Assembly (NCBI RefSeq): GCF_000350485.1
Contig: NZ_AORV01000031.1
Span: 124,001-188,000, forward strand
DNA: 64,000 bases
Source of the DNA: Ruminiclostridium cellobioparum subsp. termitidis CT1112
Lineage (GTDB): Bacteria; Bacillota; Clostridia; Acetivibrionales; DSM-1351
Reading direction: 5' to 3'
Position 1 is the first letter of the stretch. Each line of letters starts with the position of its first letter. A program made the translations under genes and the position numbers. The notes under the pieces were generated by a model. The model saw only the letters and a program-made list of their open reading frames with translations. It did not search any database and was not told where the DNA came from. This document shows positions 17,812 to 25,571 of the stretch, piece after piece.

Positions 17812-17834
17812 AAAAACGCCCTGACGGGCGCTTT
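17812..17834 (-). terminator. Intrinsic terminator or attenuator after ybaB
   Basis: On the minus strand GCGCCC-GTCA-GGGCG is followed by TTTTTG, 30 bases after the ybaB stop and before recR. Read-through into recR may still occur. Confidence 0.7.
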
Positions 17835-17864
17835 TGCCATAAAAAAATTTATTTGCGCAAAATC

Positions 17865-18230
17865 CTAGAACAGACCGGGCAATCCGCCTAAGCCTCCAGT
17901 GATTTTGCCCATCTCTGAATTTGCAAGTTCATCTGCTTTTCTAAGTGCTTCGTTTACCGCACTTAATATGAGATCCTGAAGCATTTCCACATCATCCGGA
18001 TCAACAACCTCAGGTTTGATAACAATCTCTTTAATTTCCTTCTTACCTGTTGCAACTATTGAAATTGCTCCGCCGCCTACAGAAACCTCAACGGTTTTAC
18101 CCTCCAATTCCTGCTGGGCCTTTTCCATATCCTTCTGCATCTTTTGTGCCTGCTTCATAAGGTTATTCATGTTTCCTCCGCCACCGAAGCCTCCGCCAAA
18201 GCCGCCTCCTGGAAATCCGCCTTTTGCCAT
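17865..18230 (-). CDS. ybaB: YbaB/EbfC nucleoid-associated protein
   Basis: 121 residues. After a Gly/Phe-rich start (residues 3-19) comes the YbaB core: [45 protein letters not shown], and [19 protein letters not shown]. The dimeric family binds DNA with low specificity and is almost always encoded between dnaX and recR. AGGAGG lies a few bases before the ATG. The Gly-rich leader is a common variant in clostridia. Confidence 0.95.
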   Translation of the reverse strand: MAKGGFPGGGFGGGFGGGGNMNNLMKQAQKMQKDMEKAQQELEGKTVEVSVGGGAISIVATGKKEIKEIVIKPEVVDPDDVEMLQDLILSAVNEALRKADELANSEMGKITGGLGGLPGLF

Positions 18231-18322
18231 ATATTACATCCTCCTGTTAACTGGATTTTTTATAATTATTGAAATAATAAAATATCTGATTTCATTATTT
18301 AGCCATTCCCTAATATTATAAC

Positions 18323-20074
18323 TTATTCATCTATTATATCAAGGTGAACATTCAGTTTACCCGCAATTTCCCTTGCATTTTTTAATAAAGTACTTTCCTG
18401 CTCCTCACTTTTTTCCGAAACCGGACCTGGAACAATGTTTCCAAGTTCCTCCTCATTTATAAACTTGATACGGACCTGCCTGCCAAGCTTTTTTTGCAGG
18501 ACATTATAAAGCACCTCAACGTACTCGGGCTTTGCCACAACATTTTTAAAGGATCCCACTCCTTCGGGGAAAACCACCAGTATTGTCGACTCATCACCTG
18601 CCACAGCCCTCGTGGAAGCTAAATAGGTCACCAGCATCATTCTTCCGCTGGCCTTAAGCTCGGTCATTACCTCCGGCCAGACTTCCAAAGGCTGATGGGC
18701 AGCCAAATTATTTCCCCCGGTGCCGGCGGCTGAAGCAGTACTGCCGCCGGATGCCTTGCTGTCTGCCGCCGACGGAGGTGCAAAGGGATTTTGTACCCCG
18801 CCGCCGTCGGGAACCGGCGGCATTCTGTCCAGTACTTTTTCCGAAGTCCGGCCAAGTGCGGCAAAATCTGCCGCAGGCGCAGCATCGCTGCCACTCCGGG
18901 GCTGGGCTGCGCCTGCACCGGATCTTATGGCATTTTCAAGGTCGGTTATCCTGTCAGCCAGAGCATTATTGCCCTCTCCCTGGCCATAGTTCCCCACGCT
19001 TATGGAGATGAGCATCACTTCCAGGAACACCCTCTGGTTCAGGGCATATTTGAGCTGGGATTCAAAGGCTGACAGTTCCTTTATTATCGAAATAATTCTT
19101 TCCCTGGTAAAGGCTTCAGACTGCTGCATCATATTATCGAGATACTGCCTGCTGACATCAATAATACCGGCAGGGTTATCAGTTATCTTGCAGAGCAGCA
19201 GATTTCTGAAATACATTACCAGATCGGATGCAAACCTGAGGATATCCCGCCCGTTTGAGGACAGCCTTTCAACACCGTTGACCAGCCCTTCCACATTTGT
19301 ATCTTTTATATGATCGACTATTTCCGAAATAAAATCGTCACTGACAATCCCTATTACATTGAGAACATCCTGGTGGGAAATGTCCTTGTTGCCTACCGAA
19401 ATACACTGGTCAAGAATACTTAAAGCATCTCTCATGGCGCCATCGGCCAGTCTGGCAATCAGCAGGGCCGCATCATCCTCCAGAGATATCCCGCTTGCGC
19501 CGGCGACTACCTTTACCCTTTCGGCTATGCTGCCGGGAGTAATCTTTTTAAAATCAAACCTCTGACACCTGGACAGTATGGTGGCCGGCAATTTATGCGG
19601 ATCGGTGGTGGCCAGTATGAAAACCACATGTGCAGGCGGTTCCTCCAGTGTTTTAAGCAATGCGTTAAAGGCACCTGCCGAGAGCATATGCACCTCGTCG
19701 ATTATATATACCTTATAGCGTGCCTGGGACGGTGCATACACTACTTCATCCCTGATTTCCCTTATGTTGTCCACGCTGTTGTTTGAAGCCGCATCTATTT
19801 CAACGACATCCAGAATAGAGTCATTTAATATACCTTTGCATATTTCACATTCATTGCAGGGATCTCCATCTTTGGTATCAAGACAGTTTATTGCCCTGGC
19901 AAAGATTTTTGCCATAGTGGTTTTTCCCGTCCCCCTCGTGCCGCAGAAAAGGTATGCATGTCCGATACGTTCTGATTTTACGGTATTCTTGATAGTTCTG
20001 ACCACATGTTCCTGCTCTACCACATCCTCAAAAACAAGGGGTCTCCATTTTCTATATAAGGCTGTATAAGACAT
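18323..20074 (-). CDS. dnaX: DNA polymerase III subunit gamma/tau
   Basis: 583 residues. AAA+ clamp-loader ATPase: Walker A GTRGTGKTT (near 45), zinc-binding CLDTKDGDPCNECEIC, Walker B region IIDEVHML, sensor 1 ATTDPHK and the arginine-finger SRCQRF. Domains II/III extend to about 370. An Ala/Gly/Pro-rich linker (about 390-450) precedes a tau-like C-terminal domain. It works in the replisome loading the beta clamp. It is the first protein gene after the SRP RNA gene. I saw no clear slippery site for a shorter product. Confidence 0.97.
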   Translation of the reverse strand: MSYTALYRKWRPLVFEDVVEQEHVVRTIKNTVKSERIGHAYLFCGTRGTGKTTMAKIFARAINCLDTKDGDPCNECEICKGILNDSILDVVEIDAASNNSVDNIREIRDEVVYAPSQARYKVYIIDEVHMLSAGAFNALLKTLEEPPAHVVFILATTDPHKLPATILSRCQRFDFKKITPGSIAERVKVVAGASGISLEDDAALLIARLADGAMRDALSILDQCISVGNKDISHQDVLNVIGIVSDDFISEIVDHIKDTNVEGLVNGVERLSSNGRDILRFASDLVMYFRNLLLCKITDNPAGIIDVSRQYLDNMMQQSEAFTRERIISIIKELSAFESQLKYALNQRVFLEVMLISISVGNYGQGEGNNALADRITDLENAIRSGAGAAQPRSGSDAAPAADFAALGRTSEKVLDRMPPVPDGGGVQNPFAPPSAADSKASGGSTASAAGTGGNNLAAHQPLEVWPEVMTELKASGRMMLVTYLASTRAVAGDESTILVVFPEGVGSFKNVVAKPEYVEVLYNVLQKKLGRQVRIKFINEEELGNIVPGPVSEKSEEQESTLLKNAREIAGKLNVHLDIIDE

Positions 20075-20238
20075 ACTCCACTTCCTCTCTCCGGTTAAGC
20101 ATCAGGTGTTCAGTAATTTTACCGCATTTATTATTGTTCACACATATATATAATATTTTATATGAATTAAAGTAATAATTAAATAGTTGATTCAGCTGTT
20201 ATTTATTCTCCCATAATTATCTCCCATGAAACAAAATG

Positions 20239-20274
20239 AGCCTGTTCCACAAGTCACATGACTTTGAACAGGCT
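20239..20274 (-). terminator. Terminator of the SRP RNA gene
   Basis: Perfect arms AGCCTGTTC / GAACAGGCT with a structured loop, about 22 bases after the RNA 3' end, followed by CATTTTGTTT on the minus strand. Confidence 0.75.
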
Positions 20275-20295
20275 TGCTTTGTTTTATAAATGAAT

Positions 20296-20563
20296 GGCCG
20301 TACACCTATCGTCGATAGAAATATATAGCCGTTACCTTCACAGTTAACTCTAACCAGGTAACCTAGCGGCACACAGAATTTACCGCTTACCGCTGCTTCC
20401 TTCCGGACCTGACGGGGTTCACAGACTTCTATTGCGCAAGACCCAATTTTCATTGCCACTTGCAAAGGGCAGGCACTACATACTAAAACCTCGGACAGGA
20501 ATTCAATCCTGCTATAGCGGATTGCAGGTACAGGGCACCGCTACCTCCCCATCTAGTACGGCC
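20296..20563 (-). ncRNA. ffs: Large (Bacillus/Clostridium-type) signal recognition particle RNA
   Basis: On the minus strand the 5' end GGCCGTACTAG pairs with the 3' end GTACGGCC. The highly conserved S-domain apical segment CAGGTCCGGAAGGAAGCAG lies in the middle. About 268 bases with an Alu-type 5' part (GGGGAGGTAGCGGTGCCC) matches the 6S-like scRNA of Firmicutes. The position just upstream of dnaX is also conserved. It scaffolds Ffh for co-translational protein targeting. Confidence 0.95.
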
Positions 20564-20602
20564 AAAATTGGCTTATCGTAATGTATACTGTTCCAAATTC
20601 GT

Positions 20603-20785
20603 CTGTTCAATTAATATATCGCCTACACCGAAATGAATTCGGCTTCGGCTCCGCAGACTACGTCTGCGCACCCCGCTCTTGCGCGGTGTTTGAACAACAT
20701 CAGTGGGAGATTGGTACTCACCGCTGAATGATTCTCCAATCGAAAACCCTCACCTCAAAGGTGGAGACTGTATTAATTTGTTCAA
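20603..20785 (+). repeat. Hairpin-rich intergenic element, possibly an IS605-type end
   Basis: Several stems in a row: GCAGAC-TAC-GTCTGC, CCGCTCTTGCGCGG, GGAGATTGG pairing with CCAATC further on, and CACCT-CAA-AGGTG near 20751-20763. The last stem before a T/A-rich tail recalls the right-end hairpin (omega-RNA tail) of IS200/IS605-family elements. No tnpB coding is present nearby. It could instead be an uncharacterised RNA upstream of the SRP gene. Strand is a guess. Confidence 0.35.
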
Positions 20786-21000
20786 CTTCGGTACACTTTA
20801 CACATTATAACCTAAATGCTGCTGCATAGCAATAGTTATCATCCTGTAAATATTTGTAATTCGAAATGCCCGCCATTGACATCCTCATCGCTATTCATGG
20901 CAGAAAAAAAGCACCTCAGATTTATAAAATATAATAATTCCTGATAAATAGGTGCCCAAACTAACAAAAAACAAATCAATATGTTTAAAGGAGGAACAAA

Positions 21001-21084
21001 ATGAAAAAGCTTATAATGGCTTTACACTTATTATTATACCACGATTTTCCTAAAATAATGTTAAGATTGTATAACAAATATTAA
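21001..21084 (+). CDS. Possible 27-residue hydrophobic peptide
   Basis: ATG to TAA gives 27 codons, MKKLIMALHLLLY followed by a short basic end. AAAGGAGG stands six bases before the ATG, an ideal ribosome site in otherwise non-coding DNA, and a GCACCT / AGGTGC inverted repeat (20911-20956 region) lies upstream. It is the only plus-strand frame supported in this part. It could be a leader or type I toxin-like peptide, or chance. No family recognised. Confidence 0.35.
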   Translation: MKKLIMALHLLLYHDFPKIMLRLYNKY

Positions 21085-21136
21085 TAAAATGTGAATAGTG
21101 GAGAGTTTGACCAAACATCCGCCCATATGCAGTTAA

Positions 21137-22036
21137 CTACATAATAAAATTAACTATTATGGCGGCAATACCAACATAAAGTGCAACCTGCCCTATAGCA
21201 GCGCCGATATTGTCCTGTTCGTATATTTCGTTCCAGATATCCACCTTGACAATGCCTGTAAATATGAGCTTGAAGAGTGCCGAAAGGATTCCGAAAATAG
21301 CAAGGCTTACCGCGATTACTACCGACACGGTCAGCAATTCAAAGTCCATACTATAGAAGGTCATCACACCTGCAATTATGGTCTGAACGGCAAACACAAA
21401 ACCCAAAAGTCCTATTCCTGCCGCTGCATTGTTGTCAATAAACAGTTCTTTGAAAAGTGTTGTTCTTCTTCTCAAGACAAAGGAATAGCAGGTCAGGGCA
21501 ATCAGCATAAATACCAGAAAAACCATAACCTCCAGCAGTATTTCAAGACTAAGTCCATTAATTATATCAATAAAGTCGATCAATTTAATCACATTTACAA
21601 AGATTACCGAAAGTGATACCGAAAATAGTGCGGCTCCTATATTCTTCTGCTGGCATATCTCCTTGTTAAGACTAATCTTCCCGTGCTTATCGCTGGCGTC
21701 TATGAGCCTGATCATAAACCCTGAACACAGTCTCAGTATTGTTAAAATCGCTATGTAAAATATGGTATAACCCAGGCATACAGCCAGATCAATAAATATA
21801 TTATCACTTGCCGAGCCTTTTATTCCGTGGCCCGCAAGATATAATACGGGAAATACAAAGGCTCCGATAAACTCAATCCAGGCAGCCAGGTTGTCTCTTG
21901 CAAACAAGGCATTCTTGAGATTTACATCCCTGAGGACTATATGATTGTAAATCAACCAGCCAAGCATAAATCCAACCGTAAGTATTACAAAGCTAAAGGA
22001 AATATCCTTTAAAAAAAAGCTTAAGTACTGTAACAT
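21137..22036 (-). CDS. DUF350 membrane protein with tandem repeats
   Basis: 299 residues from the ATG at 22036 (GGAGGAG seven to eight bases upstream; the longer frame starts inside that site). About eight hydrophobic helices. The DUF350 signature, a helix ending followed by D/N-N-x-A-A/G-A, recurs at ARDNLAAW, QQKNIGAA, IDNNAAAG and EQDNIGAA, so the protein is a tandem duplication of the usual four-helix unit. Function unknown. DUF350 genes are often beside DUF4178/DUF2491-type genes, as here. It is the last gene of a three-gene operon. Confidence 0.85.
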   Translation of the reverse strand: MLQYLSFFLKDISFSFVILTVGFMLGWLIYNHIVLRDVNLKNALFARDNLAAWIEFIGAFVFPVLYLAGHGIKGSASDNIFIDLAVCLGYTIFYIAILTILRLCSGFMIRLIDASDKHGKISLNKEICQQKNIGAALFSVSLSVIFVNVIKLIDFIDIINGLSLEILLEVMVFLVFMLIALTCYSFVLRRRTTLFKELFIDNNAAAGIGLLGFVFAVQTIIAGVMTFYSMDFELLTVSVVIAVSLAIFGILSALFKLIFTGIVKVDIWNEIYEQDNIGAAIGQVALYVGIAAIIVNFIM

Positions 22037-22054
22037 ATCGATCTCCTCCATCAA

Positions 22055-22654
22055 TTAATCTTTGTCCAGGCCTTGGTACACCTTGTAAAGCGCGCCTTCA
22101 AACCTCTGCCCTATAAATATTCTGAACATTCCGTCGTCCTTCATCATCTCAATATTAAGGTACTCTGTTACACCGTCGGTCTCCCTCTGGTAGTCCCACA
22201 CCTCAACCTCGACTTTTTTAGTTATTTTACCGGTATTCAGATCCAGAACCCTGATCGTTCCCCGTGTACCGTCAATTCTATAGTCGCACTCGGGCATAAT
22301 GCATCTTTCATATTCGGTGCCATCGGGAGTGGTGATGTACTTCTGTCCTGCCACATTAAGGAATTCCTCGGAGAAAGGGACGGTATCATCCAGAAAGTAC
22401 ACATATGTTTCGGGTGCCGCTTCCTCTTCCTGGGAGCCGTATACCTCAAAGACATACTCTGTTTCATCTACCTTTGAAAATAGTAAATATCTTGTATACG
22501 GGTGCTGCCCCACATCCATCTGTATTATTTTTTCAAAGGTAAAGAAGCCTTCCAGCTCCAGTTCCTTCAGGTTAAACTCTATCATTGAATTTTTATTGAT
22601 ATTTAAAGGATTTAATATTTCCGAAGCTTCATTTCTATTCATAAAATCAAACAT
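22055..22654 (-). CDS. DUF4178/DUF2491-like soluble protein
   Basis: 199 residues using the ATG at 22654 behind GGAGG; the open frame extends further upstream without a site. Beta-rich: ELEGFFTFEKIIQMDVG, YTRYLLFSKVDETEYVFEVYG, TEYVYFLDDT. The look and the DUF350 neighbour match the DUF4178/DUF2491 group (E. coli yjfK context), but I cannot fix which family. The DUF350 ATG follows 18 bases after its stop. No enzymatic residues are recognised. Confidence 0.6.
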   Translation of the reverse strand: MFDFMNRNEASEILNPLNINKNSMIEFNLKELELEGFFTFEKIIQMDVGQHPYTRYLLFSKVDETEYVFEVYGSQEEEAAPETYVYFLDDTVPFSEEFLNVAGQKYITTPDGTEYERCIMPECDYRIDGTRGTIRVLDLNTGKITKKVEVEVWDYQRETDGVTEYLNIEMMKDDGMFRIFIGQRFEGALYKVYQGLDKD

Positions 22655-22718
22655 ATTTCCTCCATTTATGCTCTGAGTTATACTCTGAGCCTTCAAATAC
22701 CCGGGGTTATCCGGAAAT

Positions 22719-23702
22719 TTAATAAATCCTGCTGTAATGGGATTTCTTTGGCTTGGGTTTTGACAATTTCCTGATCACTATAACCAAAGCAGCCGCCGAT
22801 ATGATTATGATAACTACCGCAGTACCACTGCTTGCTGAGTTTGTGGAATACTTATCGGTATAGTAAATCTTATCCACATTCTCCTCCTGATACTGTTGAG
22901 AAAACTGCAAATCAGGATCGGTATCAGGATCGATATAGTTGGGGTCTCTCTGTACTTCCTCTTTTTCAAGCTCTTCTACCCTTTTCTCAAGCTTTTCATA
23001 TTCCTGCTGGTTGAAATAGCTTTTATAGGGTGCTATTTCAAGCCAATGGTGGAACCAGAACATTTCAGAGGCTCTCATAAGGAACCACAAATCCCATGGC
23101 CCCACATAGGCATATCCATAAGAAAAAGGATTGCCGAACATTCCGGTATTGACATTAATGAATACAGGTCTTTTTCCAAAGGAATTTATTCTTGAGGTCC
23201 TGCTTTTCATTGCATCCTCAAAGCCCATCCTTCTGGAACCGGTCCCGTAATCACGTTTCATGGAATCATTGTAAACCTTTTGCTGCTCAGTGTTCAGTTT
23301 TTGCTTGTAGGTATTGAATTTTTTCCCCGAAACCTGTTTTTTATAAGAGTCCTGCATATAGGAATACTTCTTTGAAGCAGATTTTGTTGCAAAGCTCTTT
23401 GCCCCTGAGCCCGACGATCCGCTGTAGGATTTGGAAGTCCCGGGTATACTCCTTGACCCGGAGCTCTTTGAACCCGAACTCTTTGAGCCAAAGATTTTAG
23501 AACCGGAGCTTTTGGAAGTACTGCTCTTTGCCTTTGACGAACCGAACAGCCCTCCGCTCTTTGATGAACCCTTATAGCTTCTGCTGTACGACTTCGAGAA
23601 AGATCTGGCTCCGCCAAAGGATCTAGCCTTTGCGTAAATTCCGGCTGTAGAGGTAAAAATAAATACTAGTATCAGTACTACGGCAACTATTCTTTTTTTC
23701 AC
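22719..23702 (-). CDS. Exported Ser/Lys-rich protein with a C-terminal membrane helix
   Basis: About 327 residues. GAGGG abuts an ATG at 23708, so the GTG six bases on (23702) is the likelier start. A signal peptide (about 1-25) is followed by roughly 80 residues of low-complexity Ser/Gly/Lys repeats (SSGSK, KSSGSKSSGS), a charged helical part, a Trp/Tyr/Phe-rich region near 195-225, a Glu/Lys-rich coiled-coil-like stretch (EKLEKRVEELEKEE), then a membrane helix at about 290-310 and a basic tail. It is the first gene of the DUF350 operon. No family recognised. Confidence 0.78.
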   Translation of the reverse strand: MKKRIVAVVLILVFIFTSTAGIYAKARSFGGARSFSKSYSRSYKGSSKSGGLFGSSKAKSSTSKSSGSKIFGSKSSGSKSSGSRSIPGTSKSYSGSSGSGAKSFATKSASKKYSYMQDSYKKQVSGKKFNTYKQKLNTEQQKVYNDSMKRDYGTGSRRMGFEDAMKSRTSRINSFGKRPVFINVNTGMFGNPFSYGYAYVGPWDLWFLMRASEMFWFHHWLEIAPYKSYFNQQEYEKLEKRVEELEKEEVQRDPNYIDPDTDPDLQFSQQYQEENVDKIYYTDKYSTNSASSGTAVVIIIISAAALVIVIRKLSKPKPKKSHYSRIY

Positions 23703-24057
23703 AGACATCCCTCACATTTTTTAATCTATTTAGATTAGGACAGTTAAAATACTAATTTGTAATACAATTATTACACATATTACACAGTTTAATTAATTGT
23801 ACGTAAAAACCTTATTTTTTGTATTATTACAGTTTTTAGTTATTTATTATATCACGAATTGGTTATGCTTTACATGGGCTATTTTTGTTTAGAAAACCCG
23901 GCGGCAGGATAAACTAAATAAACCCGTCGTGCCGATAATTGACAGGCTGTTTGACGGGCTTATAAATTTTAATAATTTTCACAAATAAAATGTATAAGAA
24001 AATACAAAAAAGGCAATAACTATAACTGACCCCACAAAATACATTTTAACCCCCTAA
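23703..24057. other. Gap upstream of the DUF350 operon
   Basis: AT-rich, no coding frame seen. It should contain the promoter of the operon. A short inverted pair AGCCCGTCAAAC / CCCGTCGTGCC lies near 23926-23960. Confidence 0.5.
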
Positions 24058-24058
24058 A

Positions 24059-24088
24059 AATGCTCCGGCCTGGCCGGGCATTTTTTTT
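24059..24088. terminator. Orphan rho-independent-type hairpin
   Basis: AATGCTCCGGC / GCCGGGCATT followed by eight T on the plus strand. There is no plus-strand gene before it, so it may be the end of a decayed element; on the minus strand it has a shorter T-run. Confidence 0.5.
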
Positions 24089-24148
24089 ATTTATAGGCTT
24101 TAGCCATACAAAACAATAAACCACCCGCTATGCGGGTGCGCAACAGAA

Positions 24149-24421
24149 GTTATGCAAAAAATCACCTTTCCGTTAAATAGAGTTGTTCAAGCTACTATAT
24201 TAACGAGAGGAAAGGTGATTTTAATGGCAAATAAAGAAAATAGTTTAGCACATACCAAATGGATGTGTAAGTATCACATAATATTCACTCCAAAGTATAG
24301 ACGAAAAGATATATATAATCAATACAAACAAAGTATACGAGAAATACTGATATGATTATGCAAGTCAAAGGAGTGGAAATAGTTGGTACGGGAGAACTGT
24401 TAAATGTTCAACATGTATTAA
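24149..24421 (+). pseudogene. Truncated IS200/IS605-family TnpA (Y1 transposase) remnant
   Basis: The 5' arm AAATCACCTTTCC pairs with GGAAAGGTGATTT just before the ATG at 24224, the RBS-masking hairpin typical of IS200. The frame then gives HTKWMCKYHIIFTPKYRRKDIY, the conserved TnpA beginning with the HUH-type fold's first strand. It breaks after about 45 codons, and a second frame (QVKGVEIV) continues briefly. The catalytic HUH and Tyr regions are absent. The remnant ends at the fold-back element that begins at 24423. Confidence 0.8.
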
Positions 24422-24422
24422 G

Positions 24423-24779
24423 TTAACCCGTTGTGCTAATTAAAATCTTGTTTTGCTTTACAGATTGATTTAATCAGAATCAACTGGTACGCGAGTACAA
24501 CTTCATGAAATAAGATGCACAATTAAAAACAATTGCGGTAAATTGTCGACGAAGGTAAAGTGGTTTTGCCGGCAAAGCAACAGGACGTTGCTTTGAGCTT
24601 CAAATCGAGACAGGAGGTCGAGTTTGAGCGACGGCAAAACCGCTTTAAATGAGGCGATACAATTTTCGTAATTGTTTTGGGGGCATTCTTATTTCATGAA
24701 GTTAGTACGGAAGTTACCATTTGATATAAAAAAATTACACAGGTAAAGCAAAAATTAATTAACCAGCACAATGCGTTAA
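24423..24779. repeat. Nested fold-back (MITE-like) element
   Basis: Terminal inverted repeats 24423-24461 and 24743-24779 (TTAACCCGTTGTGCT... against ...AGCACAATGCGTTAA, both with TTTTGCTTTAC inward). A second pair follows inward (AACTTCATGAAATAAGA at 24500 against its reverse near 24686-24702), then a third (AAAGTGGTTTTGCCG at 24557-24571 against CGGCAAAACCGCTTT at 24632-24646). The tip holds two small hairpins, one being CAAAGCAAC / GTTGCTTTG. No protein is encoded. It may be a mobile palindromic element or a large structured RNA. Confidence 0.75.
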
Positions 24780-24808
24780 ATTATGTTGGTATTTGGGTAT
24801 TGCGGTAT

Positions 24809-25507
24809 CTATACTTTAAACCTGTACCCTACACCCCATATTGTCTCAATGAACTGTTCATTGTCCTTATCCCTTTCAATTTTATCCCGGATTTTGCCTA
24901 TGTGAACCGTTATGGTCGCACTGTCGCCAAAATAGTCCATTCCCCAGACTCTTTCCAGTAGTGTTTCCTTACTGAACACATGGTTGGGATTCTGTGCAAG
25001 AAAAAGAAGAAGATCATATTCCTTGGTTGTAAGGATTATTTCTTCCCCATTCAGAGTTACGCGTCTTGCATCAAGATTTATTGCAAGCCCTCTTATAATC
25101 AGCTCAGTCTGCTTATGACTTCTCCCTGACCTGCTCAGCTTCTCAAAGCGGCTAATGTGTGCTTTTACACGGGCAACCATTTCATTGGGACTGAACGGTT
25201 TTGTGATGTAATCATCCGCTCCCAGGCCCAGACCTCTGATTTTATCAATATCATCCTTGCGAGCTGAAACCATCAGTATGGGAGTTTCCTTTCGGGAGCG
25301 TATTCTCCTGCATATTTCAAAACCGTCCATCCCGGGAAGCATCAGATCCAGAACCACCAGATCAAAAGACTCATTCAAAGCCAGTTCGAGCCCTCTTGCT
25401 CCATTCTGGCTTATCACCACATCGAAGCTGTCGATCTCCAGATAATCTCTTTCCAGCTCGGCAATAGCCAAATCATCTTCAATAATTAAAATTCTCTTCT
25501 TTTCCAT
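24809..25507 (-). CDS. OmpR-family response regulator
   Basis: 232 residues. Receiver with Asp54 in LVVLDLMLPGMDG, VSARKDD and the TKPFSP Lys; winged-helix domain from about 135 with LTTKEYDLLLFL and TITVHIGKIRDKI. It is the last gene of the operon exported protein - ABC ATPase - permease - kinase - regulator. Such Bce/Vra-like layouts commonly respond to envelope stress, though the exporter here is a simple ABC-2 type, so the trigger is unknown. Confidence 0.94.
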   Translation of the reverse strand: MEKKRILIIEDDLAIAELERDYLEIDSFDVVISQNGARGLELALNESFDLVVLDLMLPGMDGFEICRRIRSRKETPILMVSARKDDIDKIRGLGLGADDYITKPFSPNEMVARVKAHISRFEKLSRSGRSHKQTELIIRGLAINLDARRVTLNGEEIILTTKEYDLLLFLAQNPNHVFSKETLLERVWGMDYFGDSATITVHIGKIRDKIERDKDNEQFIETIWGVGYRFKV

Positions 25508-25571
25508 TTAGCCTCCATGTTCCCATATGCGCATCAGCTTTCCGGACTGAGCCTTAAAGCCGTACTCCATG

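Noticed and set aside
18323-20074. Programmed frameshift in dnaX
   Set aside because: I saw no A-rich slippery heptamer of the E. coli kind, so no short gamma form is claimed.
20217-20465. Minus-strand open frame of 82 codons
   Set aside because: It lies inside the SRP RNA gene and its terminator.
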